The notes under the pieces are model-generated. The model was not told the origin of the DNA and did not search any database. It saw nothing but the letters and a program-made list of their open reading frames with translations. This document shows positions 26,701 to 34,466 of a stretch of 64,000 nt of DNA, in pieces. Position 1 is the stretch's first letter, and the number at the start of each line of letters is the position of its first letter. The position numbers and the translations under genes were made by a program. Source of the stretch: Cochlodiniinecator piscidefendens (lineage in GTDB: Bacteria > Pseudomonadota > Alphaproteobacteria > Rhodobacterales > Rhodobacteraceae); contig NZ_JAAOIE010000006.1 in the NCBI RefSeq assembly GCF_011326755.1, forward strand, positions 62,001-126,000, given 5' to 3'.

Positions 26701-27241
26701 TTATGTGAAGCGATTTGCCCAACCAAAGGCACGTAGCATTCAAACCGATGACATACCTTTTGCCGAACTTTCGGCAGTACAAGCGGCTTTACATGCGGCA
26801 CCGAAGCCTTCACGCAAAGTCCTTAACCGGTTGGAACTTCCTGGTCCAACAGGTGAATCGAATGTGCTTTCGACATATGGGCGCGGCATATTTTTATGCT
26901 TGGGCCCGACGCTTGAAGCTGCTCTGCAACAGGCTGAAATCGCGCGTGCACATGGCTGTTCGGCAGTTGTTGTGGCCCCCGGTGGAACAGGCGCATCTGC
27001 AGTCAACGGAACCCTAGATCCGGCGCATCTGCGTGAATTAACGGGGTTAGATGCTGTGGTTTATTGGGCCCCTGAGGAAGTTATGCGCGATTTGCGTACT
27101 GCACTGGCCTATCGGGACGGCGCTTTGATTCCGCTGATCAACGACGAAGATTTCGGTGAACGCTGTCATCTAGAACGTCATGTTTGTGTCGATACCACCG
27201 CAGCAGGCGGTAATGCTTCGCTGTTGGCGCAAGCGAGCTGA
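23768..27241 (+). CDS. putA: Bifunctional proline dehydrogenase / delta-1-pyrroline-5-carboxylate dehydrogenase
   Basis: 1157 residues. The PRODH barrel spans about 160-460 (ISIKLSALHPRYE, LNIDAEEADRLELSMDVIE, RLVKGAYWDTEVKRAQ, YPQFATHNAHTV). The ALDH part spans about 520-990 with catalytic E765 and C799. A shorter C-terminal domain follows. It oxidises L-proline to glutamate using FAD, quinone and NAD. There is no N-terminal ribbon-helix-helix, unlike E. coli PutA, which agrees with separate control by PutR. GGAGGAA lies 5-6 bases before the ATG. Glutamate produced here could feed GmaS, by inference. Confidence 0.95.
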   Translation: MSSLNEIRTHLRHNNLRNETQVIQELIDAHPISAAKRAVVQNRATDLVTAIRNDSNPGLMEVFLAEYGLSTNEGVALMCLAEALLRVPDAETIDALIEDKIAPSAWGQHLGQSSSSLVNASTWALMLTGKVLQDGTGIAATLKGAVKRLGEPVIRVAVGRAMKEMGAQFVLGQTIKEAVKRGKTKESEGYTYSYDMLGEAALTAADATAFLNAYSDAIAKLADECRSNDIRENPGISIKLSALHPRYEVGQKERVMKELVPVTLRLAQQAKAAGMGLNIDAEEADRLELSMDVIEAVLRDPSLAGWDGFGVVVQAYGKRAPQVIDWLYALSGELDRKIMVRLVKGAYWDTEVKRAQVEGLSGFPVFTRKVATDVSYVCCAQKLLGMTDRIYPQFATHNAHTVAAVLEMADDKTTFEFQRLHGMGESLHDLVLKKNGTRCRIYAPVGAHRDLLAYLVRRLLENGANSSFVNQIVDETVAPEIVAADPFEAYGAGGVNAAVRLPSDIYGDERPNSRGWDLHDIDDLAEIEAARAPFENHFWKTGPLISGVVNGDAERAVVSPANHDDAVGSVVQASPEDVETALANATAWAMDAKARAEVLCRAADLYEQHFGEFFAALTREAGKTPMDAIAELREAVDFLRYYAARGTELSNPARGIMACISPWNFPLAIFTGQIAAALAAGNGVVAKPADPTSITASIAVRLIHEAGVPVTALQLLPGRGSVVGARLTSDERVKGICFTGSTHTAQTINRAMVEKITPAAPLIAETGGLNSMIVDSTALPEQAIKDIVASAFQSAGQRCSALRLLYVQEDVAETFLEMLYGAMDELVVNNPWSLQTDVGPVINEGAYSEIQDYIETARVQGRVLKEISAPEVGTFVAPTVLKVNGIADLEKEVFGPVMHVATYKASELDAVVDAINATGFGLTFGMHSRIDDRIEQVTAQLNVGNMYINRNQIGAIVGSQPFGGEGLSGTGPKAGGPSYVKRFAQPKARSIQTDDIPFAELSAVQAALHAAPKPSRKVLNRLELPGPTGESNVLSTYGRGIFLCLGPTLEAALQQAEIARAHGCSAVVVAPGGTGASAVNGTLDPAHLRELTGLDAVVYWAPEEVMRDLRTALAYRDGALIPLINDEDFGERCHLERHVCVDTTAAGGNASLLAQAS

Positions 27242-27359
27242 GCAGCAAGAGGCTTTTGAAACACCTGCGATTGGGCCAGCTCTTGGGGTTGGTCCAGTCG
27301 TACATCGCGCTCTATAATTTGCGTTATGTAATATTGTTGGTTTGTTCAACGCCAAGAGA

Positions 27360-28262
27360 TCAGTGATTGATGTTAGGGTTTTCTTTCAGTCGATGTACCA
27401 ATAGATCGACGAACGCTCTGATTTTGGCATTTGCCTTTCGGCCTTCCAAATGAATGATGCTCACAGGAATGGATTTGGGTTCGTAGTCACGCAGGATCCG
27501 CACCAATGACCCTGCACGCAACTCTTCGCCAACTTGGTATGACATTAAACGGGTAATTCCGAACCCTTTTTTGGCGGCTTCGATGGCAGTGCCATTTTGA
27601 TTGCATTGCAGGCGTGGCGAAATTTTTATGCTGAGCTTACGATCTGCTTTTTCAAACTGCCACGTCGTTGAGGCCTCGATGGTGGATGCAAGAGTGACCT
27701 CGTGATTGATTAGGTCTTCGGGTGACTTAGGGGTTCCGTGTTTTTCGAAATACTCTGGGGCACCGCAAACCACACGTTGAACGCTTCCGACTTGCGTTGC
27801 GAATAAACCTGAATCTTTGAGGTGCCCAATGCGGACAGCGATGTCTAAGCCTTCATCAAGAATATTGCCAACGCGATCATAGAACATTGCTTTTACATCA
27901 ACAGCAGGGTTTTGCTGTAGATATTCGGTTAGAATTGGCGCGATGTGTTTTTGACCGAACAAAACGGGGGCGGTGATTGATAGGCTGCCTCGTGGTTCTA
28001 TGTAACTTCCGGATGCTGCGGCTTCGGCCTGTTCTAGATCTTCTAGAATTTGCTTGGCGTCTTTGTAAAATCGCGCTCCGGTATCCGTTAATCGAACATG
28101 TCGCGTGGTACGATTGAACAGGCGCACGTCTAGGTTTTGTTCGAGTTGAGCAATGGCACGGGTAACTGCAGGAGCTGAAAGATTTAATTTGCGGCTGGTG
28201 GCCACAAAACTTTGGCAATTTGCCACTTCGACGAAAACGCGCATGTTTTCAAGCTTGTCCAC
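27360..28262 (-). CDS. LysR-family transcriptional regulator
   Basis: 300 residues. The N-terminal HTH is MRVFVEVANCQSFVATSRKL followed by NLSAPAVTRAIAQLEQNL; the rest is a LysR substrate-binding domain. The start is a GTG at 28262 with AAGGAA about 8 bases upstream. It is divergent from the DUF1348/flavoprotein pair at 28389-29485, which it most likely controls, and convergent with putA. The subgroup resembles the short LysR proteins that control small oxidoreductase genes. Confidence 0.88.
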   Translation of the reverse strand: MDKLENMRVFVEVANCQSFVATSRKLNLSAPAVTRAIAQLEQNLDVRLFNRTTRHVRLTDTGARFYKDAKQILEDLEQAEAAASGSYIEPRGSLSITAPVLFGQKHIAPILTEYLQQNPAVDVKAMFYDRVGNILDEGLDIAVRIGHLKDSGLFATQVGSVQRVVCGAPEYFEKHGTPKSPEDLINHEVTLASTIEASTTWQFEKADRKLSIKISPRLQCNQNGTAIEAAKKGFGITRLMSYQVGEELRAGSLVRILRDYEPKSIPVSIIHLEGRKANAKIRAFVDLLVHRLKENPNINH

Positions 28263-28388
28263 TGCAAGGTTCCTTGGGGCTTTGATTATTATTTCGCATG
28301 ATGAAATATACAGTTTTAAAATGACACAATTATTTCAAATTGGTTTCTGAGTATGTTTCTCCAAACTTGATCAAAGTGAGAGCAACAT

Positions 28389-28853
28389 ATGCCCCGTCCC
28401 CCATTACCTCCGTTTACGGAGCAGACCGCTATCGAAAAAATCCGCCTTGCTGAGGATGGCTGGAATTCGCGTGACGCAAGCAAGGTCGCGCTGGCTTATT
28501 CAGAGAACACAAATTGGCGCAACCGGGCACATTTTGTATCCAATCGCCAAGAAGCCGAAGCGTTTCTGGCTGCAAAATGGGTTAGGGAAAATGAGTATCG
28601 CCTGATCAAAGAGCTTTGGGCATTTTCGAGTAATCGAATTGCCGTGCGTTACGCTTATGAATGGCGTGATGATAGCGGCAATTGGTTCCGTTCTTATGGG
28701 AATGAAAATTGGGAATTTGAAGCGGATGGCCTAATGGTCAATCGTTTTGCCAGCATTAATGATCTCCCTATCAAAGAAGAGGATCGTTTGTTCCACTGGC
28801 CGTTGGGCCGGCGCCCTGATGATCACCCCGGATTGAGTGAACTCGGGCTATAA
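28389..28853 (+). CDS. DUF1348 / NTF2-like (SnoaL-fold) small protein
   Basis: 154 residues rich in Trp and Arg, with family landmarks [20 protein letters not shown] and [20 protein letters not shown], then [21 protein letters not shown]. The fold should be the NTF2-like cone. The function is unknown. It starts 127 bases from the divergent LysR gene and is followed after 17 bases by a PNPOx-like flavoprotein; the pair looks like one LysR-controlled unit. Confidence 0.83.
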   Translation: MPRPPLPPFTEQTAIEKIRLAEDGWNSRDASKVALAYSENTNWRNRAHFVSNRQEAEAFLAAKWVRENEYRLIKELWAFSSNRIAVRYAYEWRDDSGNWFRSYGNENWEFEADGLMVNRFASINDLPIKEEDRLFHWPLGRRPDDHPGLSELGL

Positions 28854-28870
28854 CACAACAGGAGGAAAAG

Positions 28871-29485
28871 ATGGCGTATTCAAGCGATATTGCATTCACG
28901 GATGTTGTAAAATCTATTCAATCCCGAAAAGGGTCACGCGATCTGTATGCGCAAATGGAACAGAACGGTAGTTGGGACACGGAAATTATGCCTGACATTG
29001 CCGCTTATATCGCGGATCAACAGAGCTTTTTTCTAGCGACCGCAAATGCCGAAGGCCAACCCTATATTCAGCACCGCGGCGGCCCCGTCGGTTTTCTGAA
29101 GGTTCTAGACAAAAAAACCTTGGCCTTTGCGGACTTTAAGGGAAACAAACAGTTTATCAGTCAGGGCAATCTATCCGAAAACTCTAAATCCTTTATTTTT
29201 CTCATTGATTACACCAATCGGACCAGGGTGAAAATTTGGGGAACTGCGAAAATAGTAGAAGATGATACGCAGCTGTTGACCGAGCTGATGCCGGAAGATG
29301 GCACGTATCGCGCGCGCCCTGAACAGGTGTTGAAATTTACAGTTGAGGCGCTTGATCGCAATTGCCCACAACATATTCCTCAACGTTTTGAACGTAATGA
29401 TGTGGAGCGGATGTTAAGTGAAAAAGACGCGCAAATTGCCCAACTTGAGGAACGTATTCGCACGCTCACGATGAAGACAGAATAA
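28871..29485 (+). CDS. Pyridoxamine 5'-phosphate oxidase-family flavin-binding protein
   Basis: 204 residues with the split-barrel pattern FFLATANAEGQPYIQHRGGPVGFLKV and KTLAFADFKGNKQFISQGN, then VKIWGTAKIV. It probably binds FMN or F420-like cofactors, substrate unknown. The last 30 residues (ERMLSEKDAQIAQLEERIRT) look like a short coiled coil, hinting at oligomerisation. AGGAGG lies 7 bases before the ATG. Confidence 0.85.
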   Translation: MAYSSDIAFTDVVKSIQSRKGSRDLYAQMEQNGSWDTEIMPDIAAYIADQQSFFLATANAEGQPYIQHRGGPVGFLKVLDKKTLAFADFKGNKQFISQGNLSENSKSFIFLIDYTNRTRVKIWGTAKIVEDDTQLLTELMPEDGTYRARPEQVLKFTVEALDRNCPQHIPQRFERNDVERMLSEKDAQIAQLEERIRTLTMKTE

Positions 29486-29544
29486 ATATGTCAGGACGCA
29501 TCGAATACTTACGAAGCTCAGAAAGGGCGCATCCGCCGCACGGG

Positions 29545-30297
29545 CTAAATCAACCCGCCATTCACGTGTAAAATTTGCCCGGTAATATAACCTGCATCTT
29601 GGCTTAGCAAAAAACGTATGGCTTGGCTGACATCCTCGGGTTTTCCCAAACGTCCGAGCGGGATTTTGCGGGTGATCTCGTCTAAAACATTAGGAGAGAG
29701 CGCATCACCGGTGCCTTTGTCCTTTTCAATATAGCCGGGTACAACGCAGTTTACCGTTATGCTATCCTTGGCCAAGGCCAACGATAGGCTGCGGACGGCG
29801 ACTTCAATCGCTCCTTTTGAGGCGGCAGATGCTGGGAACTGGGGCATGTCCGTTCGAAATACATGCGAAGTGAAGCTTCCGACAGCTACGATTCTGGGAT
29901 GCGGCGCCTGAGACAGCAGATGCTTTGCACTTTGCACCAACTCAAAGAAACTCTGGGTATTGCCGAGAAAAGCATAAGAAATGTCGTCAGGTTGCATTTC
30001 GTTCAGGCTTTTCAAAAGCGGAAATCCCGCGTTGGCAACCAAAGCATCCAGTTGTCCAAAACGGGCGGCGTGTGCAGCTACGATTGCAGCGGCTGTGCCC
30101 GGTTCTGATAAATCCCCAAGTATTGTTTCAACTTCGGCCCCTCGATCGCGCGCTTGATTTGCGATCGCATTTAGCGCTGTTTCGGACTTGCGGGTGTGTA
30201 ACGTTAGCTGAGCGCCCGGTTTTGAACAGGTCAAAGCCAGCGCTGCCCCAATTCCTGATGCCGCACCGGTGATGATTGTTGAAACGCCTCTAGTCAT
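29545..30297 (-). CDS. Short-chain dehydrogenase/reductase with altered active site
   Basis: 250 residues with the SDR cofactor motif TGAASGIG (10-17), the NAG stretch (89-91) and a C-terminal AGYITGQILHVNGG. The catalytic YxxxK reads S157-A-A-S-K161: lysine is kept but tyrosine is replaced by serine. The active-site Ser is probably S144. Activity may be lost or changed. The ATG at 30297 overlaps the LysR stop (ATGA), which supports this start over an in-frame codon at 30339. It is last in the minus-strand series. Confidence 0.83.
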   Translation of the reverse strand: MTRGVSTIITGAASGIGAALALTCSKPGAQLTLHTRKSETALNAIANQARDRGAEVETILGDLSEPGTAAAIVAAHAARFGQLDALVANAGFPLLKSLNEMQPDDISYAFLGNTQSFFELVQSAKHLLSQAPHPRIVAVGSFTSHVFRTDMPQFPASAASKGAIEVAVRSLSLALAKDSITVNCVVPGYIEKDKGTGDALSPNVLDEITRKIPLGRLGKPEDVSQAIRFLLSQDAGYITGQILHVNGGLI

Positions 30298-31211
30298 ACT
30301 TCGGTTTGATCCCAGTTCTGCCCCAATATCCAATCGCAAAAATTTGCGACGCTGCTTACTCTCTTATGGGCGCGTGGCAAAACCAAGTAAAATCCCGGAA
30401 TTTGCTGTTTAGGCATTGCATATAGGATATCTGTGCCAAGCGGAGCAACCAAATCCCCGGCTCGAATATCGTTGTCTGCATCTTCTCGTGAGATCAGTCC
30501 AACACCCATACCCGACAGCGTCGCACGGCGCATGGTGGCCGCATCGTGGAATGCAATCTCTGATGTGTTTTCTGGGATCTCTAATTCGAAAAAATCTAAG
30601 ATGTCGTTCCACAGGGTATTTTGCAAAACGGGGTGTAATAGTGTTTCGTTTAGAAGATCCTGGGGTGAGCTAATTCTTTCTGCGACCTCAGCAGTGCAAC
30701 AAATCACTTTGTAGTCGATCAACAACTGAGTGCTCTCAAGATCGTTCCAATTGCCATAGCCCCATTGAACCGCAACATCAATGTCGTCGCGGCTAAAGTC
30801 AGGGGTTTCAACCATGGTTGTAAGGCGAAGATCGGATTGAGGAACAAATTCGCGAAAGGTCTCTAACCGTGGCAGGAGATAGCGCGTCGCAAAATAAGGA
30901 GACACATTTAGCGTGATGCGGTTTTTATACTTTTGATTGGTTACGCGTCGCACCCCTTCGGCCAATTCTTCAAAACCGGCTTCGACATAACGGGCAAGTA
31001 AGATTGCAGCTTCGGTTGGTTCGATTGAACGTCCTTTGCGTTCAAATAGGGATACTTGCAGGGTGTCTTCTAGCAGTTTTATTTGCTGACTCACGGCCTG
31101 AGGCGTGACCAACAGTTCGTCAGCAGCGCCGCGAATAGAATTGTGTCGCGCCGCCGCATGAAATGCCTTCAGAGCATTCAGAGGAGGAAGTTTAAGGCGT
31201 GTCGCATTCAT
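30294..31211 (-). CDS. LysR-family regulator, GcvA-like
   Basis: 305 residues. The HTH is LPPLNALKAFHAAARHNSIR followed by GAADELLVTPQAVSQQIKLL, the GcvA/DsdC-like subgroup. The substrate-binding domain follows (FLVLPRAHKR near the end). It lies 27 bases downstream of the DAO-type oxidase on the same strand and overlaps the SDR gene. It may be the autoregulated regulator of the large minus-strand catabolic operon. Confidence 0.88.
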   Translation of the reverse strand: MNATRLKLPPLNALKAFHAAARHNSIRGAADELLVTPQAVSQQIKLLEDTLQVSLFERKGRSIEPTEAAILLARYVEAGFEELAEGVRRVTNQKYKNRITLNVSPYFATRYLLPRLETFREFVPQSDLRLTTMVETPDFSRDDIDVAVQWGYGNWNDLESTQLLIDYKVICCTAEVAERISSPQDLLNETLLHPVLQNTLWNDILDFFELEIPENTSEIAFHDAATMRRATLSGMGVGLISREDADNDIRAGDLVAPLGTDILYAMPKQQIPGFYLVLPRAHKRVSSVANFCDWILGQNWDQTEV

Positions 31212-31238
31212 TGAATAATTCCCGACAAAGGCACCAAA

Positions 31239-32441
31239 TTAGATCACCGCTTTTTCCAAAAAGGGTTCGTTGCGCACAATTCTATCATAGCCAATTGGGC
31301 TGAGATCTAAACTGCGAAATGCGCCGTAGGTGATCCATTCTGCTACGCCACGTCCAACTGCAGGGGATTGTTGCAATCCATGACCTGAAAACCCATTGGC
31401 AAAGATAAAGTTCCTGACCTCGGTATGAGGACCAGCAACAACGTTGTGATCGAGAGTATTAAATGCATAGTGGCCCGCCCAAAAGTTCACCAACTTGATC
31501 GCCTCAAAAGCACTGGAACGTTCAGCGAGGTCCATCCAAATTTTTTCAAACTCATCATGGCGTGGCTCAAAATCATCCCAATCTACGGCGGGATCTTCAA
31601 AGGGCGTTGTGCCTGACAGGAAAAACTTGCCTTCCGGGCGGCAAAATGTGCCCGATGGATCGATCATAAGTGGCAGACGCCCATTGTTCACGGTTGCACC
31701 GCCCTCTGGGGTTTTGGCGCAGTCAAACACGAAAAGCGAACGTTTACGTGGCTCAATAGGGATCGATAATCCGGCCATAGCAGCGGTTTGGGCAGCTCGA
31801 GGGCCAGATGCGTTGACCAGAGTTCCGCACGAAATGCTTTGCCCTGATTTGAGCGTGACCCCAGTTACCTTATTGTTCTCACGTTCGATGCTGATAACTT
31901 CGTCAATGACGTAGTCAGCTCCTTGCGCGCGGGCCTTTTTGCGAAACCCATTCATAATTCCAGTGTTTGAAAACCAACCTTCGCCTGATTGGCCATAACT
32001 TCCGAGCTGTAGATCCTCGACATTAAGATGCGGGAAGGCCGTTTTGATTTGATCAGGACCCCACAAAACAACATCTGCACCGAGTGATCGCTGCACTTCG
32101 TGGTTTTCGCGAAGAATCTGAACTTGCTCATCCGTTTTGGCCAAAAAGAGGTAACCACCTTCGTGGAACCCCAAATCCGGTTTATCGCCATCGACCTCCA
32201 TTGTTTGGGCGAATTCACGAATGAATTTTGTGCCAAACTGCCCAATTTGAACATTTATCGGATTGGAAAATTGGTTGCGGATAGCGCTGGAGCTAAGCGA
32301 GGTAGAAGCTTGTGCAAATGTTGGGTCTCGTTCGATAATCAGAACGGACCCGTTAAAATCGGGGTTTTCCGTGAGGAAATAAGCAACAGAAGAGCCGATC
32401 ACAGCCCCGCCGATAATCACCACATCATAAGTGTCGCGCAT
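31239..32441 (-). CDS. FAD-dependent DAO-family oxidoreductase
   Basis: 400 residues. The Rossmann motif VVIIGGAVIGSSVAYFL is near residue 6-22, and the C-terminal FAD contact is IFANGFSGHGLQQSPAVGRGVAEW. The family oxidises primary or secondary amines (D-amino acids, sarcosine, N-substituted glycines). The substrate here is unknown. Its ATG shares one base with the stop of the upstream uronate-dehydrogenase-like gene (TAATG). Being in an operon with HyuAB and an aminotransferase suggests an amino-acid-like intermediate. Confidence 0.88.
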   Translation of the reverse strand: MRDTYDVVIIGGAVIGSSVAYFLTENPDFNGSVLIIERDPTFAQASTSLSSSAIRNQFSNPINVQIGQFGTKFIREFAQTMEVDGDKPDLGFHEGGYLFLAKTDEQVQILRENHEVQRSLGADVVLWGPDQIKTAFPHLNVEDLQLGSYGQSGEGWFSNTGIMNGFRKKARAQGADYVIDEVISIERENNKVTGVTLKSGQSISCGTLVNASGPRAAQTAAMAGLSIPIEPRKRSLFVFDCAKTPEGGATVNNGRLPLMIDPSGTFCRPEGKFFLSGTTPFEDPAVDWDDFEPRHDEFEKIWMDLAERSSAFEAIKLVNFWAGHYAFNTLDHNVVAGPHTEVRNFIFANGFSGHGLQQSPAVGRGVAEWITYGAFRSLDLSPIGYDRIVRNEPFLEKAVI

Positions 32442-33253
32442 TACTCGCCCTCGTCATTTGGGTGGCCCAATTCGCAGAACCATCCACCAATAAATTGTAC
32501 GCTAGGCGCGTTAGGGTCCGGTACATCTGTTTTGGCCTCCATCGCTTCGCGGTATGGTTCGGCGCTGTCTTGAGGGTGATAACCGATATGGCCAGCTTTG
32601 CTATCATCGACAACTTTTAATCTATTGTCGGAAAGACCATGGCCGATGGTGTGGCCCAAACGCGGGGCAACCAAGGCGCGTTCGACATATTGCACGCAAT
32701 CAGCAAAACTAAGCCAGCTCCAAAGCATCCGTCGGTCTGCCGGTTCAGGGAACGATGAAAAAATCCGCAGACACAGGCTTTCGATGCCAAACTTGTCCCA
32801 ATACAGACGGCTTAGGCTTTCGACGAAATTCTTTGAAACACCATAGAGACTGTCAGGACGCACCGGACAATCCGCGTCGATGTTCGCCTGCATATCGTGA
32901 TAGCCGATGGCATGAACAGAGGATGCGTAGATTACACGTTTCACACCATTTTTACGGGCACCTTCGTAAATGTGGTATGACCCACGGATGTTGCTGTCCA
33001 AAATGGTCTCAAAATCCACTTCAAGCGGCGCTCCACCAAAGTGAACGATTGCATCGACATCTTTTGTCAGCGCCATGACTGCATCGTAATCGCCCAATTC
33101 GCATACCACGGCTTCTTCGTGCGGTTGAATGTTGGCCATCTCGTCGCGGTCAGAAATACGAACATGCTCAGCCAGGTGTGCCAGCCCACTACGCAGTTCA
33201 GTTCCTAAGCGCCCACCTGCCCCGGTGATCAGAATACGATTAAATGGTTTCAT
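32441..33253 (-). CDS. NAD-dependent epimerase/dehydratase, uronate dehydrogenase-like
   Basis: 270 residues. It shows the compact extended-SDR type seen in uronate dehydrogenase (Udh, about 265 residues): TGAGGRLG (10-17), IVHFGGAPLEVDFETILDSNI, ASSVHAIGY, a YGVSK active site, and a SWLSFADCVQYVERAL segment. Udh oxidises galacturonate or glucuronate to the lactone; whether this protein uses a sugar acid is unclear, since no aldarate genes are nearby. AAGGAG lies 7 bases before ATG 33253. A longer in-frame start would enter the aminotransferase gene. Confidence 0.85.
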   Translation of the reverse strand: MKPFNRILITGAGGRLGTELRSGLAHLAEHVRISDRDEMANIQPHEEAVVCELGDYDAVMALTKDVDAIVHFGGAPLEVDFETILDSNIRGSYHIYEGARKNGVKRVIYASSVHAIGYHDMQANIDADCPVRPDSLYGVSKNFVESLSRLYWDKFGIESLCLRIFSSFPEPADRRMLWSWLSFADCVQYVERALVAPRLGHTIGHGLSDNRLKVVDDSKAGHIGYHPQDSAEPYREAMEAKTDVPDPNAPSVQFIGGWFCELGHPNDEGE

Positions 33254-33263
33254 AGGATGCTCC

Positions 33264-34466
33264 TTAGCGCAGTGTCGCAACAGCGTTGCGAATACGAGAA
33301 ATTGCTGCGCGCAGCACTTCATCTGACGTGGCTGTTGATAGTCTGAAAAATGGGGATAACCCGTAGGCGCTGCCGGGGACCGCAGCGACCCTTGCTTGAT
33401 CAAGCAAAAACTGGGTCACGTCGGCGTCATTCGTGAGAGTTAAGCCATCTGTCGTGGTTTTTCCAATGATCCCAGCGCAATCAATATAGGCGTAAAACGC
33501 CCCATCAGGTCTATCCAATTCCAGCCCGTCGATGGCGTTTACCAATTGCACCACAAGATCGCGACGGCGTTCAAATGCAGCGCGAAACTGTGCGACCTCT
33601 TCTTGTGGTCCTGTCAACGCAGCAACCGTTGCGGCTTGGGCGATGGAACAGGCATTTGTTGTTGATTGGCTTTGAACGGTGGTCATACCTTTGATCAACT
33701 CTGCTGGTCCTGCACCATACCCAATGCGCCACCCTGTCATCGCATAGGCTTTGGCAACGCCATTGACGATCAAAGTGCGATTCCGCAAATCGGGGCATGC
33801 GTTTCCAAACGAAACGAAGTCCAGCCCGTCAAATAGAATGTGTTCGTAAATCTCATCAGATAGGATCAACAGATCAGGATGGGCTGCTAGCACTTTGCCT
33901 AACGCTTTGAGCTCATCGCGCGAATAAACAGCACCGGATGGATTGCCGGGCATATTGAGTATGAGCCATTTTGATTTAGGGGTTATCGCTGCAGATAGTG
34001 TCGCAGGCGTAAGTTTGAAACCATCCGCACGAGAGCATTCAACAACAACAGGTGTTCCACCCAGCATGAGAGCCATGTCAGGATAGGACACAAAATATGG
34101 CGCGGCCAATATGACTTCGTCGCCTGCTTCTAATGTGGCCATCAATGCGTTGAAGATGATTTGCTTTGCGCCGTTGGCGACGACGATTTCATCCGCCGCA
34201 AAAGTCAGGCCATTTTCGCGCTGAAACTTCTCTGCGACGGCTGCCTTGGTCGCTGGCGCTCCTCCGGTCGCGGTATAACGGGTGTCACCGGATAGCGCGG
34301 CTTGATGGGCGGCTTCGATGATATGTGCAGGTGTGTCAAAATCAGGTTCACCTAATCCCAGATCCGCAACATCTATTCCCTGCGCCACGAGGGCCTTGGC
34401 GGCTTGGCTTACGGCCATGGATGGGGATGGCTTTACGACAGCCATACGTTTTGCCAACATTGTCAT
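33264..34466 (-). CDS. Class I/II PLP aminotransferase (aspartate aminotransferase-like)
   Basis: 400 residues of fold type I. K239 (GVAKAYAMTGWRIGYG) should bind PLP; N171/N175 (NMPGNPSGAVYS) and D204-E-I-Y207 complete the cofactor pocket, and GLGEPDFDTPAHI lies near the start. It transfers an amino group between an amino acid and a 2-oxo acid. The start overlaps the hyuB-like stop (ATGA). It probably makes the 2-oxo acid used by the TPP enzyme encoded upstream in the operon, by inference. Confidence 0.9.
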   Translation of the reverse strand: MTMLAKRMAVVKPSPSMAVSQAAKALVAQGIDVADLGLGEPDFDTPAHIIEAAHQAALSGDTRYTATGGAPATKAAVAEKFQRENGLTFAADEIVVANGAKQIIFNALMATLEAGDEVILAAPYFVSYPDMALMLGGTPVVVECSRADGFKLTPATLSAAITPKSKWLILNMPGNPSGAVYSRDELKALGKVLAAHPDLLILSDEIYEHILFDGLDFVSFGNACPDLRNRTLIVNGVAKAYAMTGWRIGYGAGPAELIKGMTTVQSQSTTNACSIAQAATVAALTGPQEEVAQFRAAFERRRDLVVQLVNAIDGLELDRPDGAFYAYIDCAGIIGKTTTDGLTLTNDADVTQFLLDQARVAAVPGSAYGLSPFFRLSTATSDEVLRAAISRIRNAVATLR

